DNA of 64,000 nucleotides from Bradyrhizobium liaoningense (GTDB lineage: Bacteria; Pseudomonadota; Alphaproteobacteria; Rhizobiales; Xanthobacteraceae): the NCBI RefSeq assembly GCF_018130785.1, contig NZ_JAFCJT010000005.1, positions 124,001 to 188,000 of the forward strand. The letters are read 5' to 3'. Position numbers and translations under genes: made by a program. The notes under the pieces are model-generated. The model was given only the letters and a program-made list of their open reading frames with translations. It was not told the DNA's origin and ran no database searches. Positions 8,227 to 15,569 of this stretch are shown here, piece by piece. Every line of letters starts with the position of its first letter. The first letter of the stretch is position 1.

Positions 8227-10461
8227 CTACACCGCCGGATGCCGCGCCGCCGCCAGCCCGGCCAGCGCCTCCTCCAGCTTCTCGCGATCGAGCGGCTTGA
8301 TCAGAAATCCGTTCATGCCCGCCTCGAAACAGGCATAGCGATCCTCCACCAGCGTATTGGCGGTGAGCGCGAGGATCGGTGTGTGGTGGCCGCCTCTGGC
8401 AGCCTCGTGCGCGCGGATGCGTTTTGTCGCCTCGATGCCGTCGAGCTGCGGCATCTGGATGTCCATCAGCACGAGATCGTAGGGCGCGCCGGCGGATGAC
8501 GCCGCGAGCCAGGATTCCAGCGCCGCCTCGCCATGAACGGTGATAACCACGCGGTGGCCGAGTTTCGTCAGCAGCGAGCGCATCAGCAGCGCGTTGATCT
8601 CGTTGTCTTCGGCGACGAGGATCGACAGGCCTTTTGTCGTGACTGTGCGGGAGGCGGGGTCAGCGGGCGGCTCCGGCGCCAGTTCGGGCGAGGCGACCTC
8701 TGGCGTCAGCGCGAGCCGTGCGGCGAGCGAAGCCGCTCGCAGTGGCTTGATGAGAAAGCCGGTGAAGGATGCTGAAAACTTCTCGTGGCGCGAGCTTGAT
8801 GTCAGCAGCACCAGTCGCTGCGCCGCATGCTTGCGGGCGACCTCGCCAAGACGGTCGGCGATGGCAGCGCCGATCGCACGATCGACCAGCACCGCATGCC
8901 ATGAGCGCTCCGGCAGCAGCGCCTCTGCGACTTCTCCATCCGAGACGAGGCAGGTCTGGCCGCCCCAGCGCTCCAGCCGCCGCGCGATCAGCGAGGCCTC
9001 GATGCCGTCGGCGATCAGGAGGATCGACTTGCCGGTGAGATCGGGGGTTGGGAACACCGTCTGTCCGGCGCCGGCTGGCGATGGCGTAAGCGGGATCGCG
9101 ACCTCGAAGGTCGAGCCCTTGCCCGGCTCGCTCTCCAGGGTGATGCGGCCGCCCATGCGCTTGACGATGCGTTCGCTGATGGGAAGGCCGAGCCCGGTGC
9201 CGCCATAGGTGCGTGCGACGCGCTCGTCGGCCTGCTCGAACTCGCGGAAGATGCGCGTCCGCGCTTCTGGCGCGATGCCGATACCGGTATCGCGCACCAG
9301 AAAGCTGATCTCGTTCGGCCAGATGCCGGGTTCGACGATCAGCGCGACGCCTCCGGTCGCGGTGAACTTGATGGCGTTGCCGGCGAGGTTGAGCAGTACC
9401 TGGCGCAACCGCGCGGCGTCGCCGACGACCTCGAGCGGCAGGCGCTCGTCGACATAGGCGGCGATCTCGAGCTTCTTTGCCTGCGCGCGCGGCGCCAGCA
9501 GCTCCGTGATCTCCTCGATCATGGCCGAGAGCGCGAAGGGGCGCTGCTCGAGATCGAGCTTGCCGGCCTCGATCTTGGAATAGTCGAGCAGTTCCTCGAT
9601 CAGCGCCATCAGCGCCTCACCGGAGGTTTTCACCGCCCTGGCATAGGTCGTCTGCTCCGGCGTCAGCGTGGTGTCGAGCAAGAGACCGCCCATGCCGATG
9701 ATGCCGTTGAGCGGCGTGCGGATCTCATGCGAGGCCATCGCCAGGAAGCGCGACTTGGCGCGGTTGGCGGCATCGGCCTGGTCGCGCGCGTCCGACAGCG
9801 CGCGCTCGGTCTCGGTGCGGTCGGTGACGTCGCGTCCGACGCTCTGCAATTCGGCGGGCTGGCCGGCATCGAGACGGACATAGCCTTCGCGCCAGGCGAT
9901 CCAGCGCGCGCCGAGCGGGGTGGTGATCCGCTGGTCGTGAATGCGCGTGCCGTTGCTTTCGCGGGCGTTGTCGCCCTGCTCAAGTACGTCGAAATCGAAA
10001 CGCGTGCCGACCAGCGCGCTGCGCGCCTGTCCTGCGAGCGCGCAATAGGCGTCGTTGGCGAAGGTGATGCGGCCCTGGTGGTCGCGCAGCACGATCAGGT
10101 CGCCCTGTTGCTCGAACAGGCTGCGCGCGCGTTCTTCCGCTTCCTTCAGTTCCCAATTGCGGTCGATCAGCGTCTCGTTGTGGGCGGCCAGCTTGCGCAT
10201 CCGCTTGTTGACGAAGCGCAGCCGCATGCTGAGAGTGGCAAGGCCGAGGCAGGCGAGGGCGAACAGGAAGCTCGCACCGATCGCGAACGCGTTGGGATCA
10301 TAGCCGGATTTCTCGGAGCGGCTGCCGACGATGAAGCCATAGGCGCCGCCAAACGTCGCCGAGAAGATCATGAAGGAGCGGATCGCGAAGGCAATTCGGG
10401 GATGCTGTCGCCTGAAGCGGCGCATGCGCACCTTGATCCGGAACGTCCGATCCATCGCCAT
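8227..10461 (-). CDS. membrane hybrid sensor histidine kinase with PAS and C-terminal receiver
   Basis: A 744-residue two-component sensor. Layout: two membrane segments (about 28-46 and 57-76), a PAS domain (about 112-210), a HisKA domain with the phospho-acceptor His245 in MASHEIRTPLNG, an HATPase domain (N-box GNAIKF near 361, DTGIGIAPEA near 391, GGTGLGLPI near 420), a receiver-like segment without the phospho-accepting Asp (about 478-580), then a canonical receiver (about 612-735) with Asp667 in LVLMDIQMPQLDG. The short loop between the membrane helices makes periplasmic ligand sensing unlikely; the PAS domain is the probable sensor. No cognate output regulator is adjacent. An alternative start is at 10455. 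Confidence 0.9.
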   Translation of the reverse strand: MAMDRTFRIKVRMRRFRRQHPRIAFAIRSFMIFSATFGGAYGFIVGSRSEKSGYDPNAFAIGASFLFALACLGLATLSMRLRFVNKRMRKLAAHNETLIDRNWELKEAEERARSLFEQQGDLIVLRDHQGRITFANDAYCALAGQARSALVGTRFDFDVLEQGDNARESNGTRIHDQRITTPLGARWIAWREGYVRLDAGQPAELQSVGRDVTDRTETERALSDARDQADAANRAKSRFLAMASHEIRTPLNGIIGMGGLLLDTTLTPEQTTYARAVKTSGEALMALIEELLDYSKIEAGKLDLEQRPFALSAMIEEITELLAPRAQAKKLEIAAYVDERLPLEVVGDAARLRQVLLNLAGNAIKFTATGGVALIVEPGIWPNEISFLVRDTGIGIAPEARTRIFREFEQADERVARTYGGTGLGLPISERIVKRMGGRITLESEPGKGSTFEVAIPLTPSPAGAGQTVFPTPDLTGKSILLIADGIEASLIARRLERWGGQTCLVSDGEVAEALLPERSWHAVLVDRAIGAAIADRLGEVARKHAAQRLVLLTSSSRHEKFSASFTGFLIKPLRAASLAARLALTPEVASPELAPEPPADPASRTVTTKGLSILVAEDNEINALLMRSLLTKLGHRVVITVHGEAALESWLAASSAGAPYDLVLMDIQMPQLDGIEATKRIRAHEAARGGHHTPILALTANTLVEDRYACFEAGMNGFLIKPLDREKLEEALAGLAAARHPAV

Positions 10462-10577
10462 CGACCCCGACTCTTGTCCGAAACCACACTGCCGTGTGCG
10501 ACGATGTCTCGCCGACCTTGCGAACAGCTTGAGGCTTTGGCTCGGCCTCCAAACAGGGTTGACGAGGTGTTAATGGC

Positions 10578-11051
10578 TCAGAGCGAGGCGGCCTGGAGCG
10601 GGAGCGGGCGGTGGCCGCCGTGGGCGCCAACGATCAGCGCCGCGGCCTCGCGCTGCGAGAACGTCTTCGAGCGCACATAGATGCGGTAATCGGCCGGCCC
10701 GTCGGTGGAGAGATAAATCACCGGGCCGCCGTCGACGGGCTGCGCGGCAATCGTGACGAGGCGGTTCGCCGGATTGGCCTGGCAGGAGTCCGGTTCAAAG
10801 CTCAGACCGTCATCCACGACCGCGAAGTCCGCATCGTCCGCATCGTCGGTGATCTGAACCCGCACCGTCGCCCGCGACGGATCGTCGGTGAAGGCGACAT
10901 GGACGCCGGCCGTCCAGAACAGGGATGTCAGCTCGACCGAGGTATCGCCCAGGGCGATGCAGGGATGCGAGACCGATCCGATCTCGCTGCGGGCAAACAC
11001 CGCAGCCGCCAACAGGGGAACAACCGAGGCCAGGAACTTGAAACGCAACAT
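10578..11051 (-). CDS. small exported protein of unknown function
   Basis: A 157-residue protein with an N-terminal signal peptide (MLRFKFLASVVPLLAAAVFA). I do not recognise a family. The mature part holds two Cys residues (in SHPCIALGD and EPDSCQANP) that could form a disulphide, and an acidic run ITDDADDADFAVVDDG. The C-terminus FSQREAAALIVGAHGGHRPL is amphipathic. It lies upstream of the histidine kinase on the same strand with a 116-bp gap, and downstream of the comM fragment. A periplasmic location is inferred from the signal peptide only. Confidence 0.65.
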   Translation of the reverse strand: MLRFKFLASVVPLLAAAVFARSEIGSVSHPCIALGDTSVELTSLFWTAGVHVAFTDDPSRATVRVQITDDADDADFAVVDDGLSFEPDSCQANPANRLVTIAAQPVDGGPVIYLSTDGPADYRIYVRSKTFSQREAAALIVGAHGGHRPLPLQAASL

Positions 11052-11170
11052 GACACTCTACTCGCCAGGCCCGGGGAGCTCGGATCGAGAACCCCAGTGG
11101 GGACTCTTGGGCCTTATGGTTTGCAGAGCGTAAAGGAAACTCGTTACCGCCGGGTTGATGCGCGGAATGA

Positions 11171-12070
11171 TCAAGCCATCTGCCGCACATCCTCCGCGAG
11201 TGCGCGGTAGGACAGCGCTTCGGCGAGATGCAGCCGGCCGATCTTGTCGGCGCCGTCGAGGTCGGCGAGCGTGCGCGCCACCCGCAGCACACGGTGATAG
11301 CCGCGCGCCGACAGCCGCATGGTCTCGGCGGCGTCGCGCAGCAATTTGGCGCCTTGCGCATCCGGCTTGGCGATGTCTTCCAATACCGAGGCCGGCGCCT
11401 CGGCATTGGTGCGAACATGCGGCAGGCCCGCATCCGCGTAACGCGCGAGCTGGATGTCGCGCGCCGCCGCCACGCGCGCTGCGACCTCGGCTGAGCCCTC
11501 GGCCGGCGGCGGCAGGATCAGATCGGCTGCGGTGACCGCGGGAACCTCGATGCGCAGATCGATGCGGTCCATCAGCGGACCGGAGATGCGCGCCTGGTAG
11601 TCGCCCGTGCAGCGGTCGATGCGGCCGCGCTTGCAGGCATAGCCGGGCTCGAACGCATTGCCGCAGCGACACGGATTCATCGCCGCGACCAGCATGAAGC
11701 GCGCGGGATAAGTCACGCGATGATTGGCGCGGGAGACAGAGACCTCGCCGTTCTCCAGCGGCTGACGCAGCGAATCCAGCACGCGCGGATCGAATTCGGG
11801 CAACTCGTCGAGGAACAGCACGCCCTGATGCGCGAGCGAGATCTCGCCGGGTTTTGCGCGCATGCCGCCGCCGGTGAGTGCGGCCATGCTCGCAGAGTGA
11901 TGCGGCGAACGGAACGGTCGCCGCGCGGTCAATGCACCGCCCTCGATCTCGCCGGCAACGGAGGCGATCATGGAGACTTCGAGCAATTCGCCCGGCGACA
12001 GCGGCGGCAGGATCGAAGGCAGGCGCGCCGCCAGCATCGATTTGCCGGCACCGGGCGCGCCGATCATGAG
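11171..12070 (-). pseudogene. comM: comM (yifB) 3' half, separated from its 5' half by the integrated element
   Basis: C-terminal about 300 residues of a ComM/YifB-type magnesium-chelatase-like AAA+ ATPase; in naturally competent bacteria ComM is a helicase that promotes branch migration of incoming DNA. The fragment opens with LLMIGAPGAGKSMLAARLP (Walker A) and contains GVLFLDELPEF (Walker B), MNPCRCGN, and the GYHRVLRVARTLADLDG C-terminal domain. The N-terminal half is 5.36 kb away at 17426-18073 in the same orientation. Joining the two gives an uninterrupted protein of about 510 residues, the normal size. No promoter is visible for this half. A short product starting at ATG 12067 is possible but would lack the N-terminal domain. 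Confidence 0.95.
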
Positions 12071-12078
12071 CAAGTGAT
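12065..12078. other. left attachment junction of the comM element
   Basis: CATGAGCAAGTGAT on the plus strand. It matches CATGAGCAGGTGAT at 17429-17442 with one mismatch. The identical 8 bp (CATGAGCA) spans comM codons for Leu-Leu-Met just before Walker A. The mismatching A belongs to the element, which places the crossover within the 8-bp core. The symmetry centre of the reconstructed circular site is AG at 12069-12070. Confidence 0.85.
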
Positions 12079-12117
12079 TTCGTCAATGGGAGAAAGCCGC
12101 TCTGTTGCCCTCTGCTT

Positions 12118-12195
12118 GGGTCCCATACGGCCAACGGGGGTCCCTTTTCGAACGACCCTCCCCCCGTGCTTCAAACTGCTCGGCTTGAAGGGACA
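12118..12195. repeat. imperfect direct repeat flanking cargo module, left copy
   Basis: Contains GGGTCCCAT and, 20 bp on, GGGTCCCTTTTCGAAC, then CTTCAAACTG and CGGCTTGAAG. The copy at 13629-13701 has GGGTCCCAT, then 19 bp on GGGTCCCATTCCGAAC, then CTTCACTG and CGGCCTTAGAG in the same order and orientation. The two copies bracket the genes at 12325-13609. No coding capacity is seen. The remaining 12079-12324 left end holds no other recognisable signal apart from the ribosome-binding site of the next gene. Confidence 0.75.
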
Positions 12196-12324
12196 TTCGC
12201 CGCCTCGTGTCGCTGTCGCTCAACCTCCTGCGGAAGCACTCCAAAATCCTGTTAGATCAGAACCGGAGAAATGCGCGGGGCGCTCTACCTGTGATAAACC
12301 GTCTTCAAATCTGGGGGAGTGGCA

Positions 12325-12876
12325 ATGAGCAACAACTTGAAGGTCCGCCTTCGGTCTGGCGACGCGGAGATTGAGATAGAGGGTTCCCGAGGCGACATCG
12401 ACCAGCTGCTGGAACGATGGTGGCAGCTAAAGGAAGTGCAGTCCGCGCAACCATCACGCCCGAATGGGGCTGCCAAGCCTAAGCGCAAGCCCACTCAACA
12501 CGCAACCAATGAAGCCAACGCTCCTGATAGCTCGCTTGATGTGAACGCCATCGCCAATCAAGTGAAAGAAAGCGAGCACTTTCCCTCAATCGAGCAGAAG
12601 ATACTGCATGCGTCTGGGCAGCGCTACAACAAGGTGGCGTTCGCCATTTGGTTCGTAAACCAGCCGCTGACTTCAGGAGACATACACCGCGTGCTCACGG
12701 CACTTGGTGTCCGCATCGGACTTCCTTCAGTGTCGGAGGTCCTGAAGACCAACCTGAAGAAGCTGACAACGGACAAGGCCCGGAAGCACGGCGGAGCCCC
12801 TGCGGCATACCAGCTGACTGCGAAGGCTCGCGCGGATTTTGCGAATTGGCTGCTTGCCGCTGAAAATGAACAATAA
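12325..12876 (+). CDS. cargo protein of unknown function with C-terminal winged-helix-like region
   Basis: 183 residues from the ATG at 12325, which has GGGGGAG 6 bases upstream; an in-frame GTG at 12319 abuts that site and is rejected. The N-terminus LKVRLRSGDAEIEIEGSRGD followed by IDQLLERWWQL resembles a short N-terminal region seen in other hypothetical proteins. A Lys/Pro/Asn-rich linker follows (about residues 45-70). The last 90 residues (SIEQKILHASGQRYNKVAFAI onward) alternate helices with a basic KKLTTDKARKHGG turn and a YQLT strand, the pattern of a winged helix, so DNA binding is possible. The stop overlaps the next gene by 11 bp. Function is unknown. Confidence 0.7.
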   Translation: MSNNLKVRLRSGDAEIEIEGSRGDIDQLLERWWQLKEVQSAQPSRPNGAAKPKRKPTQHATNEANAPDSSLDVNAIANQVKESEHFPSIEQKILHASGQRYNKVAFAIWFVNQPLTSGDIHRVLTALGVRIGLPSVSEVLKTNLKKLTTDKARKHGGAPAAYQLTAKARADFANWLLAAENEQ

Positions 12877-13609
12877 GCTATCAACGTTCGCAGAGGGGTT
12901 GGCGCGACTGGGTTTGTCTGAGAAGGGCTGCGCCCTCGCCCTGCTGTGGTTTCAAACCGAAGTAGAAGGTCAGCCAGAACAAACTCCAGCCCTCTTGGCG
13001 AGGATGATGCACGACCTTTCCTTGCGCGGGGTGGTCAACTCATCCCGTTTAGGAGCCCAGCTACTGGCGGATCGCAGCGTTATGCGGGGTAGGCAGCCGG
13101 GCACAGTCAAGCTGCGTCTGGCAGCAATTCCGCAGCTATCGAGCAAATACTCTGTATTGGTCGGCTCTGTTCCCAAACCAAAGATTGATGACCACCTGCT
13201 GCCTGAAGACATAGTCGAGGGGACGCGGCAGTATCTTCAAGCTCTCGTTCAGCAAATCAACGGGAGCTACCACTTTGGCTTCTATGACGCATGCGCAGTG
13301 TTATCCAGGAGATTGGAGGAGTGCCTGCTCATTCTCGCCTTCGAAGCTGCAGGGGCGCGAGAAGCCATCCTTGATCCAAAGGGCGACTACGTGACCTTAG
13401 AGAAGATCATCTCTCAGGTCTCGGCCACGCGACACGTCAAGCTGGCACGCGGCGCCACCGCCACTCTTACGAAAATGAAAGAGCTTGGCGATACGGCCGC
13501 TCACCACCTGACCTACGTGACGCGGCAGCGCGACATAGACGAACAGAGGGTGCCGTACGCGAAGGTGATTTCGGAACTGGTCCACCTCGCGAAGCTGAAG
13601 CCCGAGTAA
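12866..13609 (+). CDS. cargo protein of unknown function, possible DUF4145-like C-terminal domain
   Basis: 247 residues starting at the ATG at 12866 inside the end of the preceding gene, so translation is coupled. The N-terminal 100 residues are not recognised. From about residue 115 the protein is all-helical with YHFGFYDACAVLSRRLEECLLILAFEAAG, then a loop, LEKIISQVSATRHVKLARG, and KMKELGDTAAHHLTYVTR. That order (clustered helix pair with an Arg/Glu core, then an AxH motif before a final helix) resembles DUF4145-type domains that occur in several mobile-element and restriction- or defence-associated proteins. This assignment is a pattern judgement, not a search result. It forms one module with the gene before it. 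Confidence 0.65.
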   Translation: MNNKLSTFAEGLARLGLSEKGCALALLWFQTEVEGQPEQTPALLARMMHDLSLRGVVNSSRLGAQLLADRSVMRGRQPGTVKLRLAAIPQLSSKYSVLVGSVPKPKIDDHLLPEDIVEGTRQYLQALVQQINGSYHFGFYDACAVLSRRLEECLLILAFEAAGAREAILDPKGDYVTLEKIISQVSATRHVKLARGATATLTKMKELGDTAAHHLTYVTRQRDIDEQRVPYAKVISELVHLAKLKPE

Positions 13610-13628
13610 GGTCAGGGGCAGCCTTCAC

Positions 13629-13701
13629 GGGTCCCATAGTCTGAACCGGGTCCCATTCCGAACACGGCCGAAACCCGCTTCACTGTGCGGCCTTAGAGCT
13701 G
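13629..13701. repeat. imperfect direct repeat flanking cargo module, right copy
   Basis: Second copy of the element at 12118-12195: GGGTCCCAT at 13629 and GGGTCCCATTCCGAAC at 13648, then CTTCACTG and CGGCCTTAGAG. It starts 20 bp after the stop of the second cargo gene. It could be a duplicated regulatory or recombination site, or the scar of cassette acquisition. Confidence 0.75.
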
Positions 13702-13806
13702 TCGATTGCTGCCAAAGTCGCACATGCGCTTCGCCTGACGCCCACGACGGTTCTACGCATCACGTGGTATGGCGGTGGTTCTCAACATGGGGGTTCGAGG
13801 CGGCCT

Positions 13807-14331
13807 ATGGTCCAGATACGCAAGCAACAAGAGCGCGGCTTCATCGGCGCCCTGCTCATCAACTGCATTCCAGATGTCGCAATAGCGTGGGCAGCGAGCA
13901 GTTTCTTCAATGGCGATAGGGATGTGGCAGCAAACGCGGTGCTCATCTTTCTCGCTCTCCAAGTGGTCTACCTCGCTGTGTGGCTACGGCGGATCGTGTG
14001 GGGCTGGCTGCTCTACTGGGTGTCGAACCGTCGCAAGATGACGGAGCACCTCGAAGACTTCTTGCACAAGCAGCGCTTTCCCTGCCCGCCTGAGGTCATC
14101 GGTAGTGTTGATGATTATCTTGCTGGCGTCGCTGACAACAGCAATGTGTCTGCACAAGTGAGGCTGAAGGCCGCCACGGAGCTGGGGGTGCTCGCAGGCA
14201 TCAGGGCGTCCGGCAACGGGCTCTACGCCATGCAGTTGGCGATGGCCTATGAACGGGCGCTCCAGAGCTATGAGCGCAGGTTCGCACCTCGGGAGCCCAG
14301 TGACGAACAGTGGCTCGATGCTCGTACATAG
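13807..14331 (+). CDS. membrane protein of unknown function (element cargo)
   Basis: 174 residues with a GAGG ribosome-binding site 6 bases before the ATG. The first 70 residues contain two hydrophobic segments (about 12-35 and 42-70, the second including WLRRIVWGWLLYWV). The rest is soluble and helical: HLEDFLHKQRFPCPPEVIGS, then QVRLKAATELGVLAGIRASG and AMAYERALQSYERRFAPRE. No family is recognised. The layout, two membrane helices followed by a cytoplasmic helical domain, also occurs in small membrane-anchored effectors of mobile elements, but nothing here proves such a role. The gap before it (13610-13806) holds the right direct repeat. Confidence 0.6.
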   Translation: MVQIRKQQERGFIGALLINCIPDVAIAWAASSFFNGDRDVAANAVLIFLALQVVYLAVWLRRIVWGWLLYWVSNRRKMTEHLEDFLHKQRFPCPPEVIGSVDDYLAGVADNSNVSAQVRLKAATELGVLAGIRASGNGLYAMQLAMAYERALQSYERRFAPREPSDEQWLDART

Positions 14332-14627
14332 GCGGCCGTTCGGGGCTTCCTGTGGTCCTTTGGCGGCCCGAGGGGTGTCCCCGGGTCAGCCTTAGCACCA
14401 AGTAGCACCATGCTACCATCTTGTCATAAACTGTAGCGGTGCCAAAATACCCATGCGCGCCAAGGCCCCTCGTGCGGCCTCGTTTTCTTATATCCTATTG
14501 ATTTCTTTCAACTATACCCGCGTAGCAGCGCTATTAACGCCTATGCAGATGCACACCACCGGGTCCTAAATGCACCCCGAGGAAGGGGCGAGAGGTTTTC
14601 TTGGGGGCTGTCAGGGCAAGTAGCCCA
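14332..14627. other. noncoding gap inside the element between converging genes
   Basis: About 296 bp between the membrane-protein gene and the 3' end of the ParB-like gene. It contains a small direct repeat (TAGCACCA twice at about 14394-14410) overlapping a weak GTAGC/GCTAC hairpin. A CCCC/GGGG pair near 14576-14588 could help terminate the minus-strand operon. It is noticeably richer in A/T than the surroundings. No gene or clear promoter is seen. Confidence 0.5.
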
Positions 14628-15569
14628 TCATTCATCAACGTCCTGAGCCTCATATGCCGCTTCGTCTTCCTCCGCTTCCCGCTGGCTCCGCACGTGCCTC
14701 TGCAGGGCCTCGATGAGCTGGGGGCACAGGTCGGGGTCGTAGAGCCAAAGGGCACGCGCGGTCACCTCAGGGTCCTCCGAGAGCTTCGTAGTCATCCTTG
14801 TGACGAGGGCGCGGGAGAGCTTTGCCGCCGCATCATTCACGTCCCATTCCTTGGGCGTCAGGTCCAAGAGCACCCCGTTGACTTTGTTCCACGTGTGGGC
14901 GCGCAGGTCCGTGCCGAACTCTCTGTTCAGTTTCTCGCCCCACAGACGGTCAGCGTCGGATTGCTCAGTCTTGTTGAACCCTTGGTGGCACCTCATGGCC
15001 CGGCGCATCTTGGCCACCGTGCCTTCGCCTGCACCCGTGAGCTTGACCACCTCTCGCTTGCTGCCCCAGTCCAAGAGTGTTCGCTTCCAAGCCTCCTCGT
15101 GCTTGTCGCCCTGCTGGACCAACAGATGTGTCTTCTCGTTGCGCCTCAGGCTCTCGTCGGTGGCCTCGCGTACCGTGCCTGCGAACCATTCACACTTGAT
15201 CGGCGCGGTGTGCTTCAGTTTCCGATAGGCGGCGAGGCGGTGATGTCCATCAACCACCACCCACTCGTGTCCGTCCACGGCCCCTGTGTAGGGATTGGTG
15301 GTCCTCAGCTTCACAACCAGCGGCGGGTCCATGTCCTTCCGCTGTATCCGTGTGGCGAGACTGTTGACGTGCCTCGTATCAACCTTGCTCAGGCCATAGC
15401 CCGGCCGTCTTGGCTGAAACAATTCCAAGCGCTCTCGGATGTCCTGCGGTGGAACCTGGACGTACACGGGTTGCCCATCAGTCTGCTCAGGGCGCTCAAT
15501 CAGCTTCTCGGCTTCCTGCAGAGACTTCGCGGCGTCCAATGGTCTGATCTTGCTGAGTTGGTGTTTCAT
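14628..15569 (-). CDS. ParB-like N-terminal domain protein of the element
   Basis: 313 residues. The ParB/sulfiredoxin-type fold is indicated by VPPQDIRERLELFQ, PPLVVKLRTT and the hallmark VVVDGHHRLAAYRKLKH at residues 104-120, where the GHHR segment corresponds to the nucleotide-binding GERR-like motif of ParB. A helix-turn-helix-like stretch follows (KREVVKLTGAGEGTVAKMRR, about residues 170-190). The C-terminal 100 residues are acidic and helical. No ParA partner is present. The start codon overlaps the recombinase stop by 4 bases (ATGA), so the two proteins are translationally coupled. Possible roles are a DNA-binding cofactor of the recombinase, a transcription regulator, or an enzyme of the ParB-nuclease type. 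These roles are inferences. Confidence 0.8.
   Translation of the reverse strand: MKHQLSKIRPLDAAKSLQEAEKLIERPEQTDGQPVYVQVPPQDIRERLELFQPRRPGYGLSKVDTRHVNSLATRIQRKDMDPPLVVKLRTTNPYTGAVDGHEWVVVDGHHRLAAYRKLKHTAPIKCEWFAGTVREATDESLRRNEKTHLLVQQGDKHEEAWKRTLLDWGSKREVVKLTGAGEGTVAKMRRAMRCHQGFNKTEQSDADRLWGEKLNREFGTDLRAHTWNKVNGVLLDLTPKEWDVNDAAAKLSRALVTRMTTKLSEDPEVTARALWLYDPDLCPQLIEALQRHVRSQREAEEDEAAYEAQDVDE

Noticed and set aside
14394..14416. Small TAGCACCA repeat as a replication origin or centromere for the ParB-like protein
   Set aside because: Only two short copies are present; a parS-type site or iteron array needs more evidence.
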